From Vespula vulgaris (taxonomy: Eukaryota; Arthropoda; Insecta; Hymenoptera; Vespidae): a DNA stretch of 64,000 bases. The notes under the pieces are model-generated. The model had not been told where the DNA came from, searched no databases, and saw only the letters and a list, made by a program, of their open reading frames with translations. Made by a program: the position numbers and the translations under genes. The first letter of the stretch is position 1. Every line of letters begins with the position of its first letter. Positions 55,952 through 64,000 of the stretch are shown here, piece after piece. Location of the stretch: positions 2,697,314-2,761,313 of the forward strand of contig NC_066602.1 in NCBI RefSeq assembly GCF_905475345.1, read 5' to 3'.

Positions 55952-56508
55952 CCCTGGGCCTCTCCAACGATAGGGGCAAACTCGACGAGCGAATTAACCG
56001 GCATCCACGGCGATTCGATCGCCCGTTTACCACGACGATCACGTGCCGTTGAAATGTAAACTCGTTCTTACGATCTCTCTCGTTTGCCATCGTCTCTCTC
56101 TCTCTTTCTTTCTTTCTCTATCTCATTCTCTCTTTCTCTCTTTCTCTCACTCTTCATTCTTACCATCTTTCACAGATGTAGCTTGTTCCTTCTTTACTTA
56201 TTGTACCTTCCGTAGAAGCACTTTGCACCACCACGTACGACCCACGAGACGACGTTTTATCGAATTCTCATCTCTTTCTCTCTTTCTCTTTCTCTCTCCC
56301 TCTCTCGATCTCTCTTCGTCCTTCGCGAGTAAGCGCGATCGAGCCGATAGTCAAATAAGACGCCAGATGTTAGGCCAAGGCAATTTGTGCAACGATCGAT
56401 TCTCCGTGACTACTCGTACGCGCGAATAGAGGCAAACACGTTCTTCTATCGTTTCGCATTTCTAATACCGTAACGATATAAAATTTCTTCGTCACGAGTT
56501 ACTACTAC

Positions 56509-56565
56509 TGTATATATATATATGTGTGTGTGTGTATATACGTATGTATGTATATATATGTACAT
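56509..56565. repeat. Alternating (TA)(TG)(CG) tract
   Basis: 57 nt of strict purine-pyrimidine alternation, TA then TG then TACGTATG then TA. Confidence 0.96.
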
Positions 56566-56958
56566 TAGCACTTTTGATTCCAGGATTAGTAGAAGCGACG
56601 TATAAAACGGTACTTGTACGTTCTTCGGTATTATTCGACGTCCTTTAAACGTTACACGATTAACGATTGTCTATCCCACACGATCTCCGAGTCTCTCGAT
56701 ATTTCCGAAAGAAGAGTGATAGATCGGCGAATATATCGGGACCGTCGATATTATCTCTTTCCACGGCGTGAATCCGTCAACGTCGACAGCTTATACGAAG
56801 TCAAGTTTTCTCGAGTCGATCGACGAACAACGACTCCTTCCTCGACAAGCATATATCTATCCTTCTCTCTCTCTCTCTCTCCTCTTTTTTCCTATTTCTT
56901 TTCTTTCTTTTTTATTTCATCTTTTTCTCTTTTTCCCCTCTTCGGGCCTTTGTCTCAG

Positions 56959-57240
56959 ATGCTGCGAGAAGATACGACGTGGAAGGTGTAATGGATCGCC
57001 ACACGACCCGCTCGGTCCCAACCCCATATGGAACACCGGGAGAGATCGGCCAGAGATTACAGGGAAGCAGGGCATAATGTCCAAACAGTTGCTCGTCAAC
57101 AACCGACTAACGGTCGACGAAAACGTTCTCTTCTACCGAGAGCAGCGCGTGAGCACAACGATCTCCGATCCCAACGTCGAATTCCTCGAAGAACGACAAC
57201 CACGACTACGACTACTACTACTACTACTACGACGACGTCG

Positions 57241-57275
<35 letters not shown>

Positions 57276-57436
57276 GAGCCGAGCATCGAAGGTCGAAATC
57301 TTCGAGAGTTGTTCTCGAGATCACGAGTAGAAGGAACAGCAGCAGCAGAAGTAGTAAGCAGCAACATCAGCAACATATCCCCATAATACATATCGCTAAA
57401 TCTTACGAAACCAACGAAGAACGCGTTCGTTCATAA
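56959..57436 (+). other. Candidate terminal exon or long chance open frame (hypothetical)
   Basis: A T/C-rich tract from about 56860 ends in TTTGTCTCAG at 56958. The following frame is open for 158 codons and ends TGA-free until TAA 57434-57436. The first about 75 residues are complex (for example LLVNNRLTVDENVLFYREQR near 57088-57147). Then the (ACT)n/(CGA)n array gives Leu6 followed by a run of about 16 Arg, and the tail is Ser/Arg/Gln/His-rich and ends NEERVRS. A second frame is also open through much of the segment and encodes poly-Thr, showing that low stop density comes from composition. A 16-residue poly-Arg run is rare in real proteins and argues against coding. No domain is recognised. 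Confidence 0.17.
57207..57274. repeat. (ACT)n(CGA)n with internal dyad
   Basis: About seven ACT units, then GACGACGTCGTC (57231-57242) where the triplet repeat changes strand, then about nine CGA units. Confidence 0.95.
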
Positions 57437-58065
57437 TTTTCGATACCAGGCATAAGTAGTTATATCCCACACCAATCGTGTTTTCATTCGTTTAGCAATA
57501 CCGTGATTCTTAAATCCTCGAGGAGTATGGACTCGAGTTACGAAGAACCGATCAAAGAGAGACGCGTTATCGTCAGAGACGTTCCTTCGAACTCCTCGTT
57601 AACTCGATAATTTCTCCGATTAATCGGTCGTTGCTTTAATCCATTCGAGCACTTTAATTCGTCGTTTTATTCGTTCTTATTCTCGTCAGAAACTTTTACC
57701 GAGAGATAATCGTTATCATTTTTTTTTTTCTTTGGATTTCAATTTAATCATCGACTCGTATTATTCGAGGAAATTTATCTTTGGAGATGTTTAAAAGGTT
57801 ATTATCTATCGAACAGTGGGATATTACGATCATCGTTAAACAGTGTTGCTTTTTCGTAACAACGAAGATCGTACATTCGATTTCGTCTAATCCTGGTATA
57901 TCCATCCCGGCGCATCGGATTTTCCTTACGTAGTACGATTGTCGCGTTTCAAGGCCAACGAGATCGGAGAGAAAGCGTATCGTAGATCAAGGCATAGTGT
58001 ACCGCTGTCCGATCGAAGACACTAAACATTCAAGCTACACGCAACGCGAACTTCGATCCACGTCG

Positions 58066-58135
58066 TACCGCGCCGCACCGCACCGCACCGCACCGCACCG
58101 CATCGCACCGTACCGCATCGCACCGTGCCGTGCCG
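58066..58135. repeat. Pentanucleotide array (CACCG)14-like
   Basis: Fourteen consecutive 5-bp units all ending in CG. Units include TACCG, CGCCG, CACCG (seven copies), CATCG and TGCCG. On the minus strand, frames read Arg-Cys-Gly-Ala-Val-type pentapeptide repeats. Confidence 0.95.
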
Positions 58136-58414
58136 TACGCGAGACGTTTGCTCGCGACTCGTAAAGTACCGTGTAAAAGGCGTACTACCGATATTATTAC
58201 CGAGAACGCTACCGGCGTACATGCGAACAAGAATTTATTACGATCCTTATCGGTACGCGTCGTTTACTACTATAGAAGAGAGACGGAGAATGGTTGTAGA
58301 TATCTGGAGTGGTGGTGGTGGGGGAGAGGGTTAAAGAAAAAAAAGAAGAAAGAGAAAGAAATAAAGTCAAAGCAAGAGGAAGGGTTTTAATATACATATA
58401 CATATATACGAATT

Positions 58415-58469
58415 GTATGTATGTATGTATGTATGTATGTATGTATGTATGTATGTATGTATGTATGTA
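58415..58469. repeat. (GTAT)n tetranucleotide array
   Basis: About 13 perfect units, then GTAGGTAGG. Confidence 0.97.
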
Positions 58470-58734
58470 GGTAGGTGCGCGTATTCGAGAGAAACTAAAA
58501 AAACGTAGAAAATCAATGAAGATGATCTCTAATATCTTTCTCCGTTTTCATTTCAGTCAGTAATTTTTCTCCAAAAGAATTATCCCACGGTTCGGGTAGA
58601 CCGGCTTTTGGATATTCGATTTCGGTAGTTGGCTCTGGTATCTGGACGAGGACGGCTAAGCGGAGGAAAACGTCGGAGAGATCCCCGGAAAGACTCGGCG
58701 GTGTGGGTGGGTGGACAAGAAGAGTAAAGGGAGA

Positions 58735-58785
58735 AAGAGAAAGAGAGAGAGACAGAGAGAGAGAGGGAGGGAGGGAAAAGGTGGA
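58735..58785. repeat. (GA)n purine tract
   Basis: GAAAGAGAAAGAGAGAGAG with CAG and GGGAGG interruptions. Confidence 0.92.
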
Positions 58786-60031
58786 ACGTATGTAGAGATA
58801 TAGGTAGAAACATTTTCGAGAAAAGGAGACGAGGAAAGAGAAAGAGAGAGAGAAAGAGAGCGGTTTCGAAGCGTTGGAAAAGGACAGAACTATCTCGAGC
58901 ATTCTCGCCGAAGTGGAAGAAGAGAGAAAGAGCAATGGATGGAATAAGAGGAGATAGAGAGGGAAAGGAGGTGGAGGAACGAGACACAGAGGGAACTTGT
59001 TATGCTTTGAGAGATATGGCGGAGGCCTGCGGAATACATAATTTTGTAAAGACAAAAATGCTGCGGTCGTGCCTCGGCGGAGTCGCATTTTTCCTTGTTT
59101 CACGAAATGTTCAGACTCGTTTTTCCCTCTCCCTTCGTCTCTCCTCTCGTCTATAATCTCTCTCCCTCTTACTCTTTTCCTTCACCCTTTTCCCCCTTTG
59201 TCCATCTTTCTCTCTCTCTCTTTCTCTATCTATCTCTTCATGGCCCTTCGGTTTTCTTCTTGTCCAGGTTGGCTACGAGGCATCATCCCTCTCCTCTCTC
59301 TTTCTCTCTCTTTCTGGTAATACGCCGCGGAATGAGAAACGTTTTGTAAAAAAAATATATCCGCATCTACTCGCAGCGCCACTTAAGTCGCTGGTAAACG
59401 GCACCGTTAGATCGAAAACGAGTCTCTATCAACTTCCATATCTATTATCTCGTCCATAGAGATTTACCGATAGATCGTATATCTAAGATCGTCGCGTATT
59501 AAGATCCTCCTATACGTTTCATCGATCGAATCGTGCTCTCGATCTAACTGGGTGATGGTTCTTGACTAAAACGGTTTCCTTCGTCGTTCGCAAGCTCCAG
59601 CATAGTTCGTTTTCCTTTATCTCGACGTTACTGAGATTCGACGACATTTATCAAGAGTCTTTGGAAGAACGGGAAATCGGGAGAAGTGGAGAACGGAGAT
59701 TTTTTTTCTAGCAATAATTCTTTAACCGATCTATCGTCGTGATCATAAATAACGACGGTCCATTGTCTTCGAGACAAACTACGGCCAATAAGCGGTCGAG
59801 TTTACGAGCGATAGGTTAAAAAAAAAAAATAAAGAAAAAAAAAGGAAGAAGAAACCGGGACTAACGGTTCGCAAGATGAAAATGAGAAGAAAAATTACCA
59901 TAAACTCGTGAAGAGCTCGCGTTTATTTTCCATCTCATTTTCTGGCACTTCTGTTCTTCGATAGCGACACGTCGTTCGTGAAACGAAAGGACCCACGGCC
60001 GAGAGCGAAGATCCTTCCAGTTTCTCTTTCC

Positions 60032-60034
<3 letters not shown>

Positions 60035-60069
<35 letters not shown>
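60035..60069. repeat. (TC)n microsatellite
   Basis: Pure 35-nt run. Confidence 0.97.
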
Positions 60070-60072
<3 letters not shown>

Positions 60073-60164
60073 TTTTTGTTCTCTCTGTCCTTCTCCCTGG
60101 CATAGTTGAGATCCCTAACTGATTTTAGTGGTTTCTCTTTGACTTTTTGACGTCTTACAAGGTA

Positions 60165-60320
60165 GGGCCGACAGCCATTCAAATAGTTTTGTAACCAAAC
60201 CGGAGGACCGACGACGAGTCCATAACTAACCTCGGTTAACTCTTACGGGAATGGCCGTTTCGGAAGGTTTCAGCATAAAATCGATTTGATTTTAATGAAG
60301 TATTTATGTAACCAATAGAA
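60165..60320. promoter_or_regulatory. Possible regulatory block
   Basis: Repeat-free with CCATTCAAATAG, CTCGGTTAACTC, GATTTGATTTTAATGAAG and TATTTATGTAACC. No open frame of note. Composition-based. Confidence 0.15.
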
Positions 60321-60470
60321 GCACAACAGTAATCGATTCCTAATTTCGATTATTCTAATTTCAATATTACAATATTATGGGATTCGTTCTCGTAAAGGTT
60401 AAAGGATATCTCTCATTAATTTTGATCACGAATAAACTTGCGACCCCGATACGTAATCGTCGGCTTTCGT

Positions 60471-60500
60471 GGCGGCGGCGGCGGCGTCGTCGTCGTCGTC
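60471..60500. repeat. (GGC)n(GTC)n compound
   Basis: About five GGC then five GTC units. Confidence 0.95.
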
Positions 60501-60656
60501 AAAAACTGATCGGCCTGGTTGGGGCCTTAAGGCGCATCATAATTATCGTCAGGCGGTAGAAGAGGAAGAAGGGGAAGAGGAGGAGGAGGGTCAAAGCTTA
60601 CGCGCGGGAGGAATATGAAACAGCAGCAAAGGCAGAGAGAGAAAGAGAGAAAGAGA

Positions 60657-60704
60657 GAGTGAGTGAGTGAGTGTGTGAGTAAGAGAGAGAGAGAGAGAGA
60701 GAGA
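60657..60704. repeat. (GTGA)n(GA)n compound
   Basis: About four GTGA units, TGTGTGAGTA, then a pure 23-nt GA run. Confidence 0.95.
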
Positions 60705-60881
60705 AAGAGGCACACGCGAGCTATTGCCGGCGTCGTTGCGGTCGTTCCGAGCTGGGCTATCAGGTACGGGCATTTCTATTTATGGCCTCGACTCCTGGGA
60801 CCGACGAGTTATGATATTGTTTCGGCTGCTTCTCGGAATCTACGCGATCGGTGACTCGGATAAACCGAAAGCAGCGAAGAG

Positions 60882-60925
<44 letters not shown>

Positions 60926-60927
60926 CG
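60882..60927. repeat. (GAAA)n(GA)n compound
   Basis: About four GAAA units and a pure 29-nt AG run. Confidence 0.96.
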
Positions 60928-61497
60928 TTGTTTCTCTCCAATGATCCAACCACCATAGCCACCACCACCCTGTCTTTTCTTCTCGTCTCTTCTTTCCCTC
61001 GTAGCCTACGTTCTCTCGTCCTCTTAACTTTTCAGAGAATGGAAAGAGAAAGAGAAAGCGAGAACGATGCGAGGTAGCGACAAGCTGACTCTGAAAGCGA
61101 AAGATAGTGAGAGAGAAAGAGAGAAAGGAGAACGGGTACAATTTTATTTCTTCATCAACCGCAGCTCAACTTGCCTACCTTTTATGATCGTCTGACCGCT
61201 TCATTAGTTCGCCAACTTTCCGAAGGCAAGCCAACCATTTGCTTCAAGCTCCAGCTTACATACCTATCTTCTTAGTTCTTTTCTTTTCTTTTTTCTTTTT
61301 TCTTTTCCCTTTTTTTTTTTAATGTTTTCTTTTCCTTCAATAAAAACTTTTATTCCTTATTATCGATCGGTTCGTGATACGAATCTTAAAAGTCGAACAT
61401 TACCGAAAAACGAACAAAGTTCTTCCCAGATTATTTTTCATTAATTCTTCGCTTTCTCGATTTCTTTCTTTCTCTTTCTATTTCTTTAGAGACAGAC

Positions 61498-61505
<8 letters not shown>

Positions 61506-61544
<39 letters not shown>
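61506..61544. repeat. (AG)n microsatellite
   Basis: Pure 39-nt run preceded by GACAGACAGAGAGAA. Confidence 0.97.
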
Positions 61545-61546
<2 letters not shown>

Positions 61547-61679
61547 GCGATAAATATCTTGGCATTTAGGAGAGAAGGTTAGCCAGCCCTTGGGTACGTG
61601 AAACCCGTAGTAGAAGACGAAGAGGGTAAACGCGCGCGATGTAAGTGCAGGCGAAACGAAGCAAACGATGAACCGCACA

Positions 61680-61790
61680 CGTGTTCGACACGATTACTAT
61701 TCCGCGGCTGTCCCTGCCCGGTGACTTATGTTAATGTCGTAATTATATCATCCTAATCTACCGAGCCGCTCGGATATACCTACTCTACGT
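61680..61790. promoter_or_regulatory. Possible regulatory block
   Basis: Contains CACGATTACTATTCCGCGG, TATGTTAATGTCGTAATTAT and CATCCTAATCTACC. Repeat-free, with GATTA and TAATC cores about 60 bp apart. Confidence 0.15.
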
Positions 61791-61883
61791 GTCCGCATCC
61801 TATCAAATACCCATCTTGAAAACTGCCATACGTGCCAGAATGCAACCAACGAGTCTCGCGGAGGCTGCTGCCCATCTTCATCC

Positions 61884-61930
61884 CTCTCTCTCTCTCTCTC
61901 TCTGTTTCTATCTCTCTCTGTCTCTCTTTT
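61884..61930. repeat. (TC)n microsatellite
   Basis: 20-nt pure core, then TGTTTCTATCTCTCTCTGTC. Confidence 0.94.
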
Positions 61931-62201
61931 TTTGTTCCTTCTCCTTTTCCATCCAAGATGCCTAACATGACGAACTCGTCGAGATTTCTAGCGTCTCTTT
62001 AGGACGAACGAGGACGATGAACGACGGACCATCCTTCCTCTCATTTTCCTCGGAAATCTTCGTTCGTTTCGAATTAACGTAGAACGTTCCTACTAAAAGG
62101 GGATCGTTCGTCTGGTTCAGGTAAATATCGGAGACAGCAGGTGCAGGGGAGAATAAATCGATCCATCAACCTGAAATAGAAAATATTTGTCTGGTCCATC
62201 T

Positions 62202-62230
62202 TCGTTCGTTCGTTCGTTCGTTCTTTCGTT
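62202..62230. repeat. (TTCG)n array
   Basis: About seven units, one of them TTCT; same unit as 45246-45303. Confidence 0.93.
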
Positions 62231-62453
62231 CGAGAGGATTATTTTGCGTAACAATCGATATCGTAGGATATTTTATTCGATTCGAATTATATTTTACGAA
62301 TTATAGAAAATAGTTGTGTTGTAATTACGAGGAAGTTTATTATTTCTATGGAATGATCGTAGAAAATTCAAAGAGGAACCGATATTAATTAACGAGGGTT
62401 ATTAACCGAGTTTCCAACAATTTTCTACTGACAGCTTTGGGAAGATCTGAGAA

Positions 62454-62478
<25 letters not shown>
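62454..62478. repeat. (AG)n microsatellite
   Basis: Pure 25-nt run. Confidence 0.96.
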
Positions 62479-62485
<7 letters not shown>

Positions 62486-62530
62486 AAGAGGAAATAAAAG
62501 GAGAAAAGAATGGCGACGCGACGAGAAAAG

Positions 62531-62615
62531 AGTGGTAGTAGTGGTGTCTGGTGATGGTGGTGGTGACGATGGGCGATGGTGGCGATGATGGCGATGGCAA
62601 TGGCGATGGCGACGA
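62531..62615. repeat. (GATGGC/GGT)n degenerate array
   Basis: TGGTGATGGTGG-type units then four GATGGC-type hexamers; all-G/A/T/C mix with period 3 and 6. Confidence 0.9.
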
Positions 62616-62858
62616 GTAACGAGAGGATGAAGTTATTCAAAGGAAACTGGATCGCTTTGGTTATCCTTTCATGGATTTTGGTTCCTTTGACGATTCCATC
62701 CATTCTTCACGGTCCGAGTCTTTTGACATTCGCCACGAGGACGACTCCGGTTGGTTACCTCCGTCTTCCTGGAGAAAGAATAGAACTACGAACTACAGGC
62801 TGCGCTCGCTTAATCCGCGAATCGAAGCTTTCATGCATAATTCATGATTTTATCTTTC

Positions 62859-62860
<2 letters not shown>

Positions 62861-62885
<25 letters not shown>
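62861..62885. repeat. (TC)n microsatellite
   Basis: Pure 25-nt run. Confidence 0.96.
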
Positions 62886-62891
<6 letters not shown>

Positions 62892-62912
62892 TCTACGCTT
62901 GTCTCTCTGTTG

Positions 62913-62954
62913 GTACGTGTACGTGTACGTGTATGTGTATATGTATGCGCGCGC
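62913..62954. repeat. Alternating (GTACGT)n + GCGCGC tract
   Basis: 42 nt of strict alternation, three GTACGT units, GTATGTGTATAT, and GCGCGCGC at the end. Confidence 0.95.
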
Positions 62955-63080
62955 TACCTTTTGAATCGAAAACTTTCGAGATTCTCTCTCGGCGTCGTTC
63001 GGGGAGGTAAAATTTATCGCGCTTATGGCATTCACATCCCGAGGAAAAGTCGAGTCTTCTCTTTACCTTTGCGTTAGTGT

Positions 63081-63122
63081 AAGAGAAGAGAAGAGAAGAG
63101 AAGAGAAGAGGAGAGGAGAGAA
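63081..63122. repeat. (AAGAG)6 pentanucleotide array
   Basis: Six perfect AAGAG units then GAGAGGAGAG. Confidence 0.96.
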
Positions 63123-63634
63123 GGGAAGAAGCGTCGTTGTAATCTTTTCGAAGCTGATTCAGAAAAGCTGGCTGAAGAAAAAGAGATGAAGATAGATAGA
63201 TAGAGAGAGAGAGAAAGAGGATGAGCAGACCAATTCCTCTACTTTTTTTTTTTCTTCAACGTTATAACCGATACAATGTAACCTCACGGGCGGACCGTTT
63301 ACGTGGAACTTTATTCTTATAGTTAAAAATTTTGACGTCGCGCGGCGGTTGAAGCATCTTAAGGGAGAACGGAGAGGGGTTGGCGTGTAAAAGGAAGATG
63401 ATAGAAGATGGTAAAGATGAGGGACAAGAAGGACAGATATTCTTTCATCTCTCTCTCTCTCTCTCTGTTTTTTTTCTTTCTTTTTCTCTTATTTGTCCTC
63501 GTCCCTTTAACGCTCTTTCCCTCTCTTTCTATCTCCGTTCTACTTCTCTCTCTTAGGAAAGAGAGGACAGCTATTGAATACGAGCGAGTCGAAAGCGAGC
63601 CGAAGCCTTTTTTCTTTTTCTTTTTTTTTTTTGT

Positions 63635-63849
63635 CTAAATGGCTATAAATTCTCAGATAATACAGGCCGTATCTATCTCCTTGGAGTCATTCGTTCGAGG
63701 ACGACTCTCGGGGGTGGTCGAGAGGAAGAAGAAGGAAAGGAGAGGGGGAATATGGTGCGAAGGAAAAAGGTTATTATTAATATTTCAGAATTTATAGGGT
63801 GACGGTATTAGACGCGGCTTGCTCCGGCCTATGGCGACCCTCGCGAGAA

Positions 63850-63850
<1 letters not shown>
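63635..63850. promoter_or_regulatory. Possible regulatory block left of a CGA array
   Basis: Complex sequence with GGCTATAAATTCTCAG, TTATTATTAATATTTCAG and GGTGACGGTATTAGACGCGG, interrupted by a purine-rich stretch at 63719-63770. Ends at the CGA array 63851-63884. Weak call. Confidence 0.15.

Positions 63851-63884
<34 letters not shown>
63851..63884. repeat. (CGA)n array
   Basis: About 11 perfect units. Confidence 0.96.
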
Positions 63885-64000
63885 GACGATCAAGTGACGA
63901 CGATGTGTGCGTGTGTCTGATCTTACCAGTAAAACGACTTGCAGTATTCGATCGTGTGACCACAGCTTGCTCGTTATGTCACATAAATTGATATTACGCT

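Larger units (their letters stand above)
55161..56958. other. Non-coding stretch, no gene seen
   Basis: A-rich patches at 55557-55575 and 55680-55738, the GGA array, pyrimidine DNA at 56090-56160 and 56270-56310, and the alternating tract at 56.5 kb. No coding evidence. Confidence 0.65.
57437..60164. other. Non-coding stretch, no gene seen
   Basis: Plain sequence around the 58.1 kb pentamer and 58.4 kb GTAT arrays, then purine-rich 58700-58990 and pyrimidine-rich 59110-59320, and A-runs at 59818-59850. The 196-codon minus frame 58513-59103 is Ser/Leu/Phe repeat-derived. Confidence 0.65.
60928..64000. other. Non-coding stretch, no gene seen
   Basis: T-rich tracts at 61275-61320, 63242-63252 and 63608-63632. 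A CAG|GTAAAT donor-like word at 62117-62125 follows an acceptor-like CTCTTTAG (62002), but all frames between them close. The right edge ends in complex DNA after the CGA array. Confidence 0.62.

Noticed and set aside
62003..62119. Segment between CTCTTTAG and CAG|GTAAAT
   Set aside because: Splice-like at both ends, but all three frames are closed. It could be an untranslated exon, but nothing else supports it.

Overview
This window reads as eukaryotic nuclear DNA, most likely from a hymenopteran insect (ant, wasp or bee). The grounds are inferential. CpG is abundant rather than depleted, base composition is moderate, the microsatellite load is extreme and dominated by (GA/TC)n with CpG-containing (TCG/CGA)n arrays, and there is no bacterial-style gene packing. 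I name no species and recognise no protein family anywhere in the window.

No gene can be called with confidence. Nearly all long open frames are translations of repeats: Ser-Leu or Arg-Glu runs from GA/TC, poly-Ser/Arg/Asp/Val from TCG, Phe/Lys runs from poly-T/A. The window therefore looks like a large intergenic region or the interior of one or more very long introns. Six short segments have splice-like borders and open frames and are listed as low-confidence exon candidates. The most notable are 44571-44630 (+), a 60-nt cassette-like segment; 47432-47519 (+), which ends in a stop overlapping AATAAA; and 56959-57436 (+), a 158-codon open frame after a strong acceptor that runs into a poly-Arg CGA array. 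TC arrays supply polypyrimidine tracts for free, so false acceptors are expected.

Layout: 1-9 kb is mixed sequence with scattered GA/TC arrays, a TCG array at 3.97 kb and two exon candidates. 9-17 kb is GA-rich, with one possible TATA promoter near 11.1 kb and a (TGG)13 array. 18-29 kb is the richest part for enhancer-like sequence (18.0-18.3, 18.7-18.9, 19.2-19.6, 22.8-23.2, 24.1-24.3, 26.15-26.4 and 28.3 kb), with clusters of homeodomain-type cores, TCF-like sites, palindromes and hairpins. 30-35 kb is dominated by purine-rich compound microsatellites. 36-47 kb alternates quiet regulatory-looking blocks (36.7, 37.2, 40.7, 46.3 and 46.8 kb) with repeats. 48.9-64 kb carries many TCG, GA, TA and Z-DNA-prone arrays, plus pentanucleotide arrays at 53.7, 58.1 and 63.1 kb.

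No tRNA, rRNA, CRISPR, transposase, reverse transcriptase or terminal-inverted-repeat element was recognised. The regulatory calls rest on composition and motif density only and need cross-species alignment. I did not find a convincing new biological system. The most interesting signals are the hairpin with flanking TCF-like sites at 24.1 kb, the GATTA cluster at 18.2 kb, the hairpin and direct-repeat block at 22.9 kb, the pentamer array at 58.1 kb and the splice-bordered exon candidates.
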